From Actinomycetospora cinnamomea (GTDB lineage Bacteria; Actinomycetota; Actinomycetes; Mycobacteriales; Pseudonocardiaceae), in the NCBI RefSeq assembly GCF_003096675.1, contig NZ_QEKW01000012.1, positions 104,286-168,285 of the forward strand: DNA of 64,000 nucleotides, read 5' to 3'. The position numbers and the translations under genes are program-made. The notes under the pieces were generated by a model. It was not told the origin of the DNA and did not search any database. It saw only the letters and a list, made by a program, of their open reading frames with translations. Shown here one piece after another: positions 15,365 through 23,539 of the stretch; position 1 is the first letter of the stretch, and every line of letters starts with the position of its first letter.

Positions 15365-16339
15365 GTGGTCGCGGTGCGGGTGGGATGCGTCGCGGAGTTC
15401 GGCGACGCGTCGGTGATGCGGGTCGAGCGGCGGGCGGCCCCGGGCCGGCCGCGCGGGACGGACCTGCTCGTCGCGGTCGAGGCGAGCAGCATCAACGGCA
15501 CCGACCTCGGGCTGCGGCGCGGTGACCTGCCGCCCGTCACGTGGGGGCGGAAGCCGTTCGTGCCGGGCTTCGACCTCGCCGGCCGGGTGCTCGCGGTCGG
15601 ACCCGCCGTCACCGCGTTCTCGCCCGGCGACCGGGTCGCCGCACTGCTGCCGCACCGCGGCGGGGGCCTGGCCGAGCAGGTCCTCGTCGCGGAGGACCGG
15701 GCGGCCCGGGTCCCCGCCGGGGTGGCCGCGACCGACGCCGCGGCGCTGACCCTGGCGGGCCTGACCGCGCTGCAGGCCCTGCACCGCAGTGGCCGGCTCC
15801 GCGCCCGGCCCGGCCCGGACGGCAGCCCGCCCCGGGTGCTGGTCTCCGGGGCGGCGGGCGGCATCGGGTCGTTCGCGGTCCAGCTCGCCGCGCTCGCGGG
15901 CGCCGAGGTGACGGGCACGACGAGCGCGGGGAAGGTCGCGTGGGTACGGGACCTCGGGGCCCGTCAGGTGGTCGACCGCCGCGCGGGCGACCGGCACGCG
16001 CAGCTGGTCGACCGCGGCCCCTTCGAGGTCGTGCTCGACGCCGCGGGCCGCTCACGGCACCGCGAGCTCGCGCCGTACCTGGCGCGCGACGGGATCGTGG
16101 TGTCGGTCCGGCCGCTGCACCCCGACGTCCTGCGATCACTGCGTCCCGGGCGCGCCGACTTCGTCGCGGTGCGCACCGCGGCCCGGTCCGCCGACCTGGC
16201 GCACCTGCTCCACCTCGTCGCCACCGGCCGGCTGCGGGTGCCCGTCGAGCACGTCGTGGGGCTCGCCGACGTGGCCCGCGCCCATCACCTGGCCGAGACC
16301 GAGGGCCGCGGCAAGGTCGTCGTCGACCTCACCACCTGA
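15365..16339 (+). CDS. NADP-dependent quinone oxidoreductase-like MDR protein
   Basis: 324 aa from GTG 15365; in-frame GTGs at 15374 and 15380 are alternatives. An N-terminal GroES-like domain (EASSINGTDLGLRRG ... FVPGFDLAGRVLAVG) is followed by a Rossmann domain with the dinucleotide loop SGAAGGIGSFAVQLA near residue 160. There are no structural or catalytic zinc cysteines, so this is the zinc-free quinone reductase/zeta-crystallin group of the medium-chain dehydrogenase family. Its substrate is not predictable; detoxification of enones or quinones is common. The 3' end overlaps a possible small gene on the other strand (16285-16446). Confidence 0.88.
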   Translation: MVAVRVGCVAEFGDASVMRVERRAAPGRPRGTDLLVAVEASSINGTDLGLRRGDLPPVTWGRKPFVPGFDLAGRVLAVGPAVTAFSPGDRVAALLPHRGGGLAEQVLVAEDRAARVPAGVAATDAAALTLAGLTALQALHRSGRLRARPGPDGSPPRVLVSGAAGGIGSFAVQLAALAGAEVTGTTSAGKVAWVRDLGARQVVDRRAGDRHAQLVDRGPFEVVLDAAGRSRHRELAPYLARDGIVVSVRPLHPDVLRSLRPGRADFVAVRTAARSADLAHLLHLVATGRLRVPVEHVVGLADVARAHHLAETEGRGKVVVDLTT

Positions 16340-16446
16340 CCGGCCAGCAGCCCGGCCGCGGCGGCGGCCTCCAGACCGAGGTCCAGCAGGTCGGCGAGGG
16401 CCCGCACCAGGGCGTGGGGCGGTCGCACCGTGTCGGCGCCGCTCAC
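16285..16446 (-). CDS. possible small protein coupled to P450
   Basis: A 53-codon frame starts at GTG 16446, overlapping the P450 stop as GTGA, and ends at 16285. It begins VSGADTVRPPHALVRALADL and continues with an Ala/Leu-rich helix ending EAAAAAGLLAG. The first 35 codons occupy the ~100-bp gap between the convergent P450 and oxidoreductase genes, and the bias toward G or C in third positions looks coding. The last third overlaps the oxidoreductase 3' end. No family recognised; coupling to the P450 stop is the main argument. Confidence 0.35.
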   Translation of the reverse strand: MSGADTVRPPHALVRALADLLDLGLEAAAAAGLLAGQVVRSTTTLPRPSVSAR

Positions 16447-17738
16447 GCGGAGCAGGACATGCGCTTGACGACGTGGAAGAAGTTGCCCGGCATCAGCTCG
16501 GGCTCGCCGGCCGTGATGTGCGGGGCACGGGTCAGCAGTTCGGTGAACAGGGCCCGGAGCTGGAAGCGGGCCAGCTGGTTGCCCAGGCAGTGGTGCACGC
16601 CCCCGCCGCCGAAGCTGATGTGCGGGTTCGGGTGGCGGGACAGATCGAGCTCGTGGGGTCGCTCGATGCGCGACGCGTCGCGGTTGGCCGACGAGTAGAA
16701 CATCACCAGCTTGTCGCCGGCGGTGACCCGCTGACCGCGGAACTCCAGGTCACGCGCGGCGGTGCGGCGGAACGTCATGATGGGCGTCGCCCAGCGCACC
16801 AGCTCCTCGACGGCGCTGCCCATGCGCCCCTCGAGGTCCTCCATCAGCCACGCCCGCTGGTCGGGATGCGTGGTCAGCGCGCGCAGGCCGTGACTGGTGG
16901 ACTGGCGGGTGGTGTCGTTGCCGGCGATGGTGAGCAGCACGAAGAAGGCGCCGATCTCCTCGTCGGTCAACCGCTCCCCGTCCACCTCGGCGCGGGCGAG
17001 CGCGGTGATCAGGTCGTCGGTCGGCTCCTCACGGCGCTGCGCGGCGAGCGAGGCGGCCAGGCCGTGGACGTACGTCAGCGCCTGGAACAGCCGGCCCAGG
17101 ACCTGCTCCCGCCCCTCGCCGACGAGCTCGGGGTCGTTCCAGCCGGTGCCCACCTTGGCCTCATGGGCGGCCCGCTGACGGTCGCCGTCCGGCACGCCCA
17201 TGATGTCGTTGATGTTGTGCATTGGCAGCAGCTCGGCGCACTCGGCCACGAAGTCGGTGGTGCCGCCGCCCTCGTCGAGCTTCGCGAGCAGGTTGTCCAC
17301 CACCATCACCGCGTTCGCCCTGATGCGGTCCTCGATCCGGCGCATCTGCTTCGGGGTGAACGCCGCGGCCACCAGCCGGCGCAGCTTGGTGTGCCGCGGC
17401 GGGTCCATCCCGATGATCGACTGACCGGCCTCGACCAGCTCCGGGGGCAGGTTCTCCATGAGGATGCCGGGTCCGGACAGGAAGTCCTCGTGGCGCTTGG
17501 TGACCTCGACGAGGTCGTCGTAGGTCGTCACCGCCCAGAACCCGTGGTCGTCGGGGACCTCGAGCAGCTGATCGGAGAACGGGGGATGCCACGTGATCGT
17601 GCCCCGCTCCCGCAGGACGGCGAACGAGCGCTCCCGCTCGTCCGCCGTCGCCGACCAGAACGCCTTCGACGAGATGTCGACGTCGTCGTGGGGCCGGTCC
17701 GGCGTGCCGCTGGCGAAGCTCGTGAGGCTCTCGGTCAT
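16443..17738 (-). CDS. cytochrome P450
   Basis: 431 aa from ATG 17738, picked over an upstream start at 17804 because of the ribosome site CCGGGAGG just before it. Key P450 features: I-helix AGNDTTRQS, K-helix EELVRW (ExxR), the haem loop FGGGGVHHCLG with thiolate C384. It is a soluble, class I bacterial type needing ferredoxin and reductase, neither of which is nearby. The AGNDTTR I-helix is reminiscent of CYP124/125/142-type lipid and sterol hydroxylases and of linalool-type P450s, but the substrate is not determined. Divergent from a TetR gene that probably regulates it; the shared 134-bp gap has candidate operators and TTGACA-like -35 elements. Confidence 0.95.
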   Translation of the reverse strand: MTESLTSFASGTPDRPHDDVDISSKAFWSATADERERSFAVLRERGTITWHPPFSDQLLEVPDDHGFWAVTTYDDLVEVTKRHEDFLSGPGILMENLPPELVEAGQSIIGMDPPRHTKLRRLVAAAFTPKQMRRIEDRIRANAVMVVDNLLAKLDEGGGTTDFVAECAELLPMHNINDIMGVPDGDRQRAAHEAKVGTGWNDPELVGEGREQVLGRLFQALTYVHGLAASLAAQRREEPTDDLITALARAEVDGERLTDEEIGAFFVLLTIAGNDTTRQSTSHGLRALTTHPDQRAWLMEDLEGRMGSAVEELVRWATPIMTFRRTAARDLEFRGQRVTAGDKLVMFYSSANRDASRIERPHELDLSRHPNPHISFGGGGVHHCLGNQLARFQLRALFTELLTRAPHITAGEPELMPGNFFHVVKRMSCSA

Positions 17739-17836
17739 CGGTCCTCCCGGTGGTGGCGTCGCTGCCGCCCCCACTCTCGGAACGACCGGGCGCGCTGTCA
17801 ACACATCAGGGAAAGTGTCAACCGTAATGACGAGAG

Positions 17837-17860
17837 GCGAGAACTGTCGTGATCTCTCGC
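17837..17860. promoter_or_regulatory. inverted repeat GCGAGA-N12-TCTCGC, candidate TetR operator; leaderless start
   Basis: GCGAGA (17837-17842) and TCTCGC (17855-17860) form an inverted repeat between the divergent P450 and TetR genes. The -10-like TAGGGT (about 17861-17866) then lies only ~7 bp before the TetR GTG at 17873, so the TetR mRNA is probably leaderless and the repeat would cover its promoter. Confidence 0.4.
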
Positions 17861-17872
17861 TAGGGTGGGGTC

Positions 17873-18457
17873 GTGAGCAACCCGTACCGGGACGAGGCCC
17901 ACCAGCGCATGCGCGAGGCCGCCCTCGACGCGGCGGCCGACGAGGTCCTCGCGCGCGGCTGGCGCGGGCTGCAGATGCAGACCGTGGCCACCCGCACGGG
18001 GGTGAGCCGCCAGACGCTCTACAAGACCTTCGGCGACAAGCACGGGCTCTCCCAGGCCCTCGTGCTGCGCCACGCCCACCAGCTGCTCGAGCAGGTGGCC
18101 GCGGCCATGGCCGACCGCACCACGCTGCGCGGCCGCTGGGCGGCCGCGGTGCAGACCACCCTCGCGGCCGCCGAGGGCGACCCCCTGGTCAAGGCCGTCC
18201 TGCTCAGCGACTCCAGCGACGAGTTCCTCCCGCTGATCACCACCCGGGGTGCGCCGGTGCTCGAGCTCGCCCGCCGGGGGCTCACCGCCCTCGTCACGGA
18301 CCACCACCCCGACCTCGACCCCGACCGCGTCGAGACCGCGGCCGACGCCGCCGCCCGGATGACCCTGAGCCACCTCGTCCTGCCCCAGCAGCCCGTCGAG
18401 GAGACCGCCGCGGACATCGCCGAGATCGTCACGCGCTACCTCGAGCGGGGTGCCTGA
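17873..18457 (+). CDS. TetR family transcriptional regulator
   Basis: 194 aa from GTG 17873. The N-terminal helix-turn-helix (LQMQTVATRTGVSRQTLYKTFGDKHGL, residues ~32-58) is typical of TetR proteins; the remainder is a helical ligand/dimerisation domain, probably of a TetR_C group with GRWAAAVQTTL. It is divergent from the P450 and probably represses it until a lipophilic substrate binds. The start lies a few bases after a -10-like hexamer, consistent with a leaderless transcript. Confidence 0.92.
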   Translation: MSNPYRDEAHQRMREAALDAAADEVLARGWRGLQMQTVATRTGVSRQTLYKTFGDKHGLSQALVLRHAHQLLEQVAAAMADRTTLRGRWAAAVQTTLAAAEGDPLVKAVLLSDSSDEFLPLITTRGAPVLELARRGLTALVTDHHPDLDPDRVETAADAAARMTLSHLVLPQQPVEETAADIAEIVTRYLERGA

Positions 18458-18557
18458 GGGCCGGCCCGGATTCCGTCCGCGCAGGGTGCATCCACCGGCC
18501 GGGCCGGGGCCGTAGTGGGGGTGTCCGCTCATGGCCCCACCCGCCAGAGGAGATTCG

Positions 18558-19379
18558 ATGCGCCGCATCGCCCGCGCCACCGCCGGTGCCCTGTTCGCGT
18601 CCGCGATCGTCCTGGGAACCGCCGGCACCGCCGCCGCCCAGGAGCAGGAGACCGGCACCGTGTACGTCGTGCACGGCATCCCCGACACCCCGGTCGACGT
18701 CTACGTCGACGGGGAACGCGCCCTCGACGACTTCCAGCCCGGCACCACCGAGGGCCCGCTCGACCTGCCCGCCGGCCCGAAGCAGGTCGCGATCTACCCG
18801 GCCGACGCCGCCGACGACTCCGGGGAGGCCCTGCTCTCCGGCGAGGCCGACGTCCCGGCCGGCGGCAACGTCACCCTCGCCGCCCACCTCACCGCCGAGG
18901 GCCAGCCGACACTGTCGCCGCTGGTCAACGAGGTCGGCGAGGTCCCCGCGGGTGAGGCCCGCGTCGTCGTCCGCCACCTCGCGGCGGCCCCGGCCGTCGA
19001 CGTCCTCGCCGGCGGCGAGCCCGTCGTGCAGGGCCTGACCAACCCGAACCAGGAGGCCCTCGAGGTGCCCGCCGGCACCGTCTCGGCCTCCGTCGCCGCG
19101 GCCGGCACCACCGAGCCGGTGATCGGTCCGGCGGAGCTGTCGCTGACCGAGGGCACGACCACCTTCGTGCACGCCATCGGTTCCCTGGAGCAGGACAGCC
19201 TCGAGCTGGTGACCTTCACCGTCAACGGCGGTGACTCCGCGCCGCACGGCGTGCCCGCCGGCGCCCCGTCGGGCGCCCCGGCGGAGAGCTTCCCGGCCGG
19301 CTGGGCCGCGCTCTCCGTGGCCGGTGTCGCGCTCGTCGGGTTCTCGCTCGCCCGCCTTCGCACCCTGGGCCGGCGCTGA
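18558..19379 (+). CDS. secreted DUF4397 protein with C-terminal membrane anchor
   Basis: 273 aa from ATG 18558 (ribosome site AGAGGAGA). A signal peptide MRRIARATAGALFASAIVLG ends near TAAAQE (residues ~25-29). Two DUF4397 beta-sandwich repeats follow: ~32-125 (VYVVHGIPDTPVDVYVDGE) and ~130-225 (VVVRHLAAAPAVDVLAGGE). A Gly/Pro/Ala linker leads to a membrane helix (AALSVAGVALVGFSLARL) and a basic tail RLRTLGRR. There is no LPxTG motif in front of the helix, so anchoring by the next-door sortase is not obvious. The gene is tightly followed by a class F sortase, a sigma factor and its anti-sigma factor, an arrangement I have seen associated with cell-envelope control. Confidence 0.88.
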   Translation: MRRIARATAGALFASAIVLGTAGTAAAQEQETGTVYVVHGIPDTPVDVYVDGERALDDFQPGTTEGPLDLPAGPKQVAIYPADAADDSGEALLSGEADVPAGGNVTLAAHLTAEGQPTLSPLVNEVGEVPAGEARVVVRHLAAAPAVDVLAGGEPVVQGLTNPNQEALEVPAGTVSASVAAAGTTEPVIGPAELSLTEGTTTFVHAIGSLEQDSLELVTFTVNGGDSAPHGVPAGAPSGAPAESFPAGWAALSVAGVALVGFSLARLRTLGRR

Positions 19380-19420
19380 GCGGTCGTGCCCCTGCCCTGG
19401 CCGGGCTGGTCGTCGGCCTC

Positions 19421-20011
19421 GTGCTGGCGGCCGGCCCGGCCTGGGGCGGACTCGTCGACGTCCTCCACGACGTCCCGCCCGCCGCGCCGGCCACGGCTCC
19501 CGCCGTGGTCGGCGCGCCGGCCGTCGGGGACCCCGCGTCCCCGGCGGTCCCCGCGCGCGCGGCGTCGACCGGCGAGCCCGTCCGCGTCCGCGCGGCATCC
19601 GTGGGCCTCGACGCGCCCGTGGTCGGGGTGGGCGTCACCGACGACGGGCTGATGGAGGTGCCCGAACGCGTCGCCGAGGTCGGCTGGTACCGCTTCGGCC
19701 CGCGCCCCGGCGCCCCCGACGGCTCGGCCGTGCTGGCCGGCCACGTGGACGACCGCGTCCAGGGCGAAGGTGCCTTCGCCGACCTGTCCCGGATGCGTCC
19801 CGGCGACGAGGTGGCCGTGGACGGGTCCGCCGGCCCCGTCGTGCTCCGGGTCACCGAGGTCCGCACCTACACCAAGGACACGCTGCCGCTCGCGGACCTG
19901 TTCCGGGAGACCGGTCCGCCGCGCCTCGTGCTGGTGACCTGTGACGGACCCTTCGACACCGACGCGCGGAGCTACCGTGACAACCTCGTGGTGTACGCCG
20001 AGCCCGTCTGA
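19421..20011 (+). CDS. class F sortase
   Basis: 196 aa counted from GTG 19421, but this start cuts the hydrophobic N-terminal segment (LAGLVVGLVLAAGPAWGG). The true start may be upstream, for example CTG 19376 overlapping the DUF4397 stop. The catalytic triad is visible: His in VLAGHVD, Cys in LVLVTCDGPF and Arg in SYRDNLVV. The TLTTC/LVTCDG form is that of class F (actinobacterial) sortases. The protein is membrane-anchored with an extracellular catalytic domain and would cleave and attach envelope proteins; no substrate with a clear sorting signal is adjacent. Confidence 0.88.
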   Translation: MLAAGPAWGGLVDVLHDVPPAAPATAPAVVGAPAVGDPASPAVPARAASTGEPVRVRAASVGLDAPVVGVGVTDDGLMEVPERVAEVGWYRFGPRPGAPDGSAVLAGHVDDRVQGEGAFADLSRMRPGDEVAVDGSAGPVVLRVTEVRTYTKDTLPLADLFRETGPPRLVLVTCDGPFDTDARSYRDNLVVYAEPV

Positions 20012-20081
20012 GGGCGAGTTGGCCGGTGGGGGGTTTCGACCGTTTCGTCCGCGGACACCTCGATCGGGTGAGGAGTGTGCG

Positions 20082-20723
20082 GTGAGCGACGGGATAGCGC
20101 CGTCCGGGCGCTCCTCCGTCACGGCCCTCACCAGTCCCGTGTCCGACGACGACCGCATCGGCCACGCCCTCGCCCGCGGCGAGGCGACGGCCCTGCGGGA
20201 GGCCTACGACCGGCACGGCGGCTGGGTCCTCGCCAGCGCCCGCCGCAGCCTCGGCTCCCTCCACGACGCCGAGGACGTCACCCAGCAGGTCTTCGCCGAC
20301 GCCTGGCGCGGGCGGGCGGGGTTCGATCCCGCCCGCGGCGTCCTCGGCGCGTGGCTGGCCGGTATCCTGCGCCGGCGGGTCGCCGACCGTCTGGGCGCCC
20401 GCGGACGGGAGGCGGGGCTCGGCATGCGCGTCGACGTCGCCGAGACCGAGGGCACCGAGGGATGTGCTCCTCGCGACCTCGCCGCCGCGGAGCCGCCCCT
20501 GGCGGACCAGGTGGTGGAGACCCTCCTCGTCGCCGACGAGCTCGCCCGGTTGCCCGCCGACCAGGCACGGGTCCTGCGCTTGGCGGTGCTCGACGAGCTC
20601 ACCCATCAGCAGGTCGCGGCCGCGACCGGGCTCCCGCTCGGCACGGTCAAGAGCCACGTGCGCCGGGGGCTCGCCAGGCTGCGACGACGGTGGGAGGCCG
20701 ACGGTGTCGCACCCGACGGCTGA
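20082..20723 (+). CDS. ECF-type RNA polymerase sigma factor
   Basis: 213 aa from GTG 20082 with AGGAG upstream. Region 2 (LREAYDRHGGWVLASARRSLGSLHDAEDVTQQVFADAWR, residues ~38-77) and region 4 (LPADQARVLRLAVLDELTHQQVAAATGLPLGTVKSHVRRGLARLRR, ~160-205) are clear, separated by a linker without region 3, so this is an ECF sigma factor. The anti-sigma gene overlaps its last 20 bases, a normal paired arrangement. Its regulon may include the upstream sortase and DUF4397 gene. Confidence 0.93.
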   Translation: MSDGIAPSGRSSVTALTSPVSDDDRIGHALARGEATALREAYDRHGGWVLASARRSLGSLHDAEDVTQQVFADAWRGRAGFDPARGVLGAWLAGILRRRVADRLGARGREAGLGMRVDVAETEGTEGCAPRDLAAAEPPLADQVVETLLVADELARLPADQARVLRLAVLDELTHQQVAAATGLPLGTVKSHVRRGLARLRRRWEADGVAPDG

Positions 20724-21408
20724 CCAGCTCACCGACGCCGCGCTGCCCGGAACGCCGACCGACCCCGACGTGGCCGCCCACCTCGGCGACTGCGCGAGCT
20801 GCGCCGCCGAGGTCGCCGCGCTGCGCCGGACGGTGGGTCACGCCCGGGACGGTGTGGGCCTCGACGTGGCGCCCCCGCCGCGACCCGAGGTCTGGGACGG
20901 CATCCTCGCCCGCCTCGGGGACGACGCGCCGGGCACACCCGCGCCACCCCCCGCCGCCCGGCCGGGGGCCGCCACCGGGACGCGGGTCCCGCGCCGATCC
21001 GGGCGCCGCCTGCTCGCCGCGGGCCTCGCCGGGCTCGTCGCCGTGGCGGCGGTCCTCGCTGCCGTCGTCCTCGCGGGCACCCCCGACAGCTCGCCCGCCA
21101 CCACCCGCGTCACGCTCGTCGCGGCGCGCCCCGGCGTCGCGGGTGAGGTCGTCGGCGGCGGGCAGACGATGCACGTCGAGGTCACGCTCCCGGAACCCGT
21201 GCCCGCCGGGGCCGACCTCGAGGTGTGGGACATGGGAGGGGGGACACCGCGGTCCCTCGGCGCGCTGCAGCCGGTCGACGGCCGGGCGCACTGGGTCGGC
21301 GACCTCACGCTGCCCGGGGAGGGCCCGATGCCCCCGCTCGACGTCTCCCTGGAGCCGCCCGGGTCGGGTCCCGGTCACTCCGGGCTCAGCCTCGCCCACA
21401 CGCCCTGA
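20704..21408 (+). CDS. anti-sigma factor with zinc-finger-like motif
   Basis: 234 aa from GTG 20704, overlapping the sigma gene by 20 bp. Residues ~24-33 (AAHLGDCASCAAEV) hold an H-x3-C-x2-C ZAS motif, the sigma-binding module of zinc-associated anti-sigma factors. A basic patch (RVPRRSGRR) precedes one membrane helix (LLAAGLAGLVAVAAVLAAVVLAG, ~100-122), and the outside ~110 residues form an anti-sigma-K-like beta domain (MHVEVTLPEPVPAGADLEVWDMGG). It would hold the sigma factor at the membrane until an envelope signal arrives. Confidence 0.9.
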   Translation: MSHPTADQLTDAALPGTPTDPDVAAHLGDCASCAAEVAALRRTVGHARDGVGLDVAPPPRPEVWDGILARLGDDAPGTPAPPPAARPGAATGTRVPRRSGRRLLAAGLAGLVAVAAVLAAVVLAGTPDSSPATTRVTLVAARPGVAGEVVGGGQTMHVEVTLPEPVPAGADLEVWDMGGGTPRSLGALQPVDGRAHWVGDLTLPGEGPMPPLDVSLEPPGSGPGHSGLSLAHTP

Positions 21409-21429
21409 CGCCCTGACGCCGCCCCGGGG

Positions 21430-21981
21430 TCAGACGGGGTGGAGACGGTCCCGGCCGTCGCCGCTCCCGGCGCCGGCGTCGTGGTCCTCGGAAGCCCCCA
21501 CCGCGCGCCGCGGGATGACGAGGACCGGGACCGCGGACTCGTGCACGCACCGGGCGCTGACCGACCCCAGGACGGCGGACGCCGCGCGGCCGCGACCGCG
21601 GGAGCCCACCACCAGCAGGTCCGCGTCGCGGGCGGCGTGGAGCAGGATGCCGGCCGCGTCGGGCCCCTGGCGCAGGTGGAGGTCGACGGCCGGGCCGTCC
21701 TCGTCCACCAGGCGTCCGACCGCCTCGGTGAGCCGGCGATGCGCGACGCCCTCCATCTCGGCCATGTGCACGCCGGTCGCCTCGTCGTCGGCCGCCACCG
21801 CCGCGTCCCAGACGTCCCGCAGTTTCCACGCCCACACCACCCGCAGCCGGCTGCCGATCCGCCGGGCCAGCGAGGCGGCCCACCGCACGGCCTCCTCGGC
21901 CTCCGGGGACCCGTCGTAGCCGGCGACGATCAGGGCGACCCCGTCGGCGCGTGCAGGATGCGCGGTCGGTTCCTCGTCCAC
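21430..21981 (-). CDS. universal stress protein, single UspA domain
   Basis: 183 aa from GTG 21981; no strong ribosome site is seen, so the start is not certain. UspA start GVALIVAGYDGSPEAEEAVRWAA and the full ATP motif GSRGRGRAASAVLGS (G-2X-G-9X-G-S) predict an ATP-binding stress protein. A GGGACCAGGGTCGT sequence resembling part of a DosR box lies at 22011-22024, ~30 bp upstream. It is convergent with the anti-sigma gene. Confidence 0.88.
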   Translation of the reverse strand: MDEEPTAHPARADGVALIVAGYDGSPEAEEAVRWAASLARRIGSRLRVVWAWKLRDVWDAAVAADDEATGVHMAEMEGVAHRRLTEAVGRLVDEDGPAVDLHLRQGPDAAGILLHAARDADLLVVGSRGRGRAASAVLGSVSARCVHESAVPVLVIPRRAVGASEDHDAGAGSGDGRDRLHPV

Positions 21982-22172
21982 ACCGTCGAGGATCGCGGTC
22001 GGGGCCGACCGGGACCAGGGTCGTCCGGCCCGGCCTCCCCGGCCCGAGGGCCCGTCGGGGCCGAGCGGGCAGCGGCGCTCGCGGTGCCCTGCGCGTTGAC
22101 CTAGCGTGGACGGGGGCTCTCCCGGGTGGACAGGAGGAGCCCCCGGGACGGCGCCACGCCGGAGAGGACGCG

Positions 22173-22877
22173 ATGCACGACCAGCGACGCGTGCTGTTCC
22201 TGCAGCACCAGGACGACTGCGGACCCGGATACCTCGGTGATCGCGCCCGGGAGCTCGGGTTCTCGGTGGAGGTCGCCGACCTCGTCCGCGAGGCGTGCCC
22301 CACCGGGGCGGGCCGGTTCGCCCTCGTCGTGTGTCTCGGCTCCGACGACTCCGTGCTCGACGAGTCCGTGCCCTCCCTCGCCCCCGAGCGCGCGTTGCTC
22401 GAGGACGCCGTGGCCCGGGGCGTGCCGGTCCTGGGGGTGTGCTTCGGCGCGCAGCTGCTCGCCACGGTGCTGGGCGGCCGGGTCCGTCCGCTCGACCGCC
22501 CCGAGATCGGCTGGCTCGACGTCGAGACCCGCGTCCCCGAGGTCCTCGCGCCCGGACCGTGGCTCGTCTGGCACCTCGACGCCTTCGAGTGCCCGCCCGG
22601 CGCCGAACTGCTCGCCTCGACCGACGTCGCGGTGCAGGCGTTCCGCCGGGGGCCGCACCTCGGGGTGCAGTTCCACCCCGAGGCCACCCCGGAGAGCGCG
22701 AGTGCGTGGGCGGCGAAGTACGGCGAGGCGCTGGCGTCGGCCGGGGTCGACGGCGCGGCCCTGCTCGCCGAGACCGACCGACGCCGCGACGAGGCCCGCG
22801 AGCGCGCCGCGGCGTTGCTCGACCGCGTCGTCAACGGCGTTTCTCCTGGGCAGACGAGGTCTATCCTCGCGTCGTGA
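22173..22877 (+). CDS. class I glutamine amidotransferase-like protein
   Basis: 234 aa from ATG 22173 (GGAGAGGA upstream). The class I GATase nucleophile is C90 (LGVCFGAQLL) and the His/Glu pair H168/E170 (VQFHPE). The N-terminus VLFLQHQDDCGPGYLGDRAREL is typical of GMP-synthase-like stand-alone amidotransferases. No synthetase domain is attached, so it may hydrolyse gamma-glutamyl amides, as PuuD does. It is coupled by GTGA to an XRE-cupin regulator, the same pairing logic as puuD-puuR, and borders an operon making gamma-glutamyl or N-methyl-glutamyl compounds. Hydrolysis of gamma-glutamylmethylamide is an attractive but unproven guess. Confidence 0.85.
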   Translation: MHDQRRVLFLQHQDDCGPGYLGDRARELGFSVEVADLVREACPTGAGRFALVVCLGSDDSVLDESVPSLAPERALLEDAVARGVPVLGVCFGAQLLATVLGGRVRPLDRPEIGWLDVETRVPEVLAPGPWLVWHLDAFECPPGAELLASTDVAVQAFRRGPHLGVQFHPEATPESASAWAAKYGEALASAGVDGAALLAETDRRRDEARERAAALLDRVVNGVSPGQTRSILAS

Positions 22878-23536
22878 CGTCTGCGACCGACGATGCGGGG
22901 GACCCGGCGACCGGGGTGGACCCGGAGGGACCGCTCGCCGCGCTCGCGCCGGGCCCCGGCGAGCTCGAGCAGATGATCGCGGCGCGCACCCGGGAGTACC
23001 GGATCGCCAAGGGCCTGACGATGACCTCGCTCGCGCAGCGGGTGGGCATGTCGAAGGCGATGCTCTCCAAGATCGAGAACGCGCAGACGTCGTGCAGCCT
23101 CTCGGTCCTGTCCCGCCTGGCCGCCGCGCTCGAGATCCCGGTGACGGCCCTCTTCCGCGGCATCGACTCCGATCGGGAGGCCGTCTTCACCCCGGCCGGG
23201 CACGGCGCGGAGATCGTGCGGCGGGGGAGCAACGTCGGGCACCTGTACCGGATGCTCGGCCAGCTCCGCGGGCAGGGCAAGCGCCTCGAGCCCCTGCTCT
23301 GCACGCTGACGGAGGCCAGCGAGGTCTTCCCGCTCTTCCAGCACCCGGGCACCGAGTTCATCTACATGCTCGACGGCGTCATGCGGTACGTCCACGGCGA
23401 GGCGCGGTACGAGCTGCACGCGGGCGACTCGCTGATCTTCGACGGCGAGGGCCCGCACGGGCCCGAGGAGCTCGTCGAGCTGCCGATCACCTTCCTCACG
23501 GTGACCGGGTACGGCCACATGCCCGACGGCGTCTGA
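22874..23536 (+). CDS. XRE-cupin transcriptional regulator
   Basis: 220 aa from GTG 22874, overlapping the amidotransferase stop (GTGA). Residues ~35-95 form an XRE helix-turn-helix (GLTMTSLAQRVGMSKAMLSKIENAQTSCS), ~140-215 a cupin ligand domain (FQHPGTEFIYMLDGVMRYVHG, then GDSLIFDGEGPHGPEEL). Such regulators sense small metabolites in amine, polyamine and amino-acid catabolism. A TATCCT hexamer seven bases before the start could also allow a separate leaderless transcript. It is the best local candidate for controlling the adjacent methylated-amine genes. Convergent with folD, 3 bp apart. Confidence 0.9.
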   Translation: MTSATDDAGDPATGVDPEGPLAALAPGPGELEQMIAARTREYRIAKGLTMTSLAQRVGMSKAMLSKIENAQTSCSLSVLSRLAAALEIPVTALFRGIDSDREAVFTPAGHGAEIVRRGSNVGHLYRMLGQLRGQGKRLEPLLCTLTEASEVFPLFQHPGTEFIYMLDGVMRYVHGEARYELHAGDSLIFDGEGPHGPEELVELPITFLTVTGYGHMPDGV

Positions 23537-23539
23537 TCC

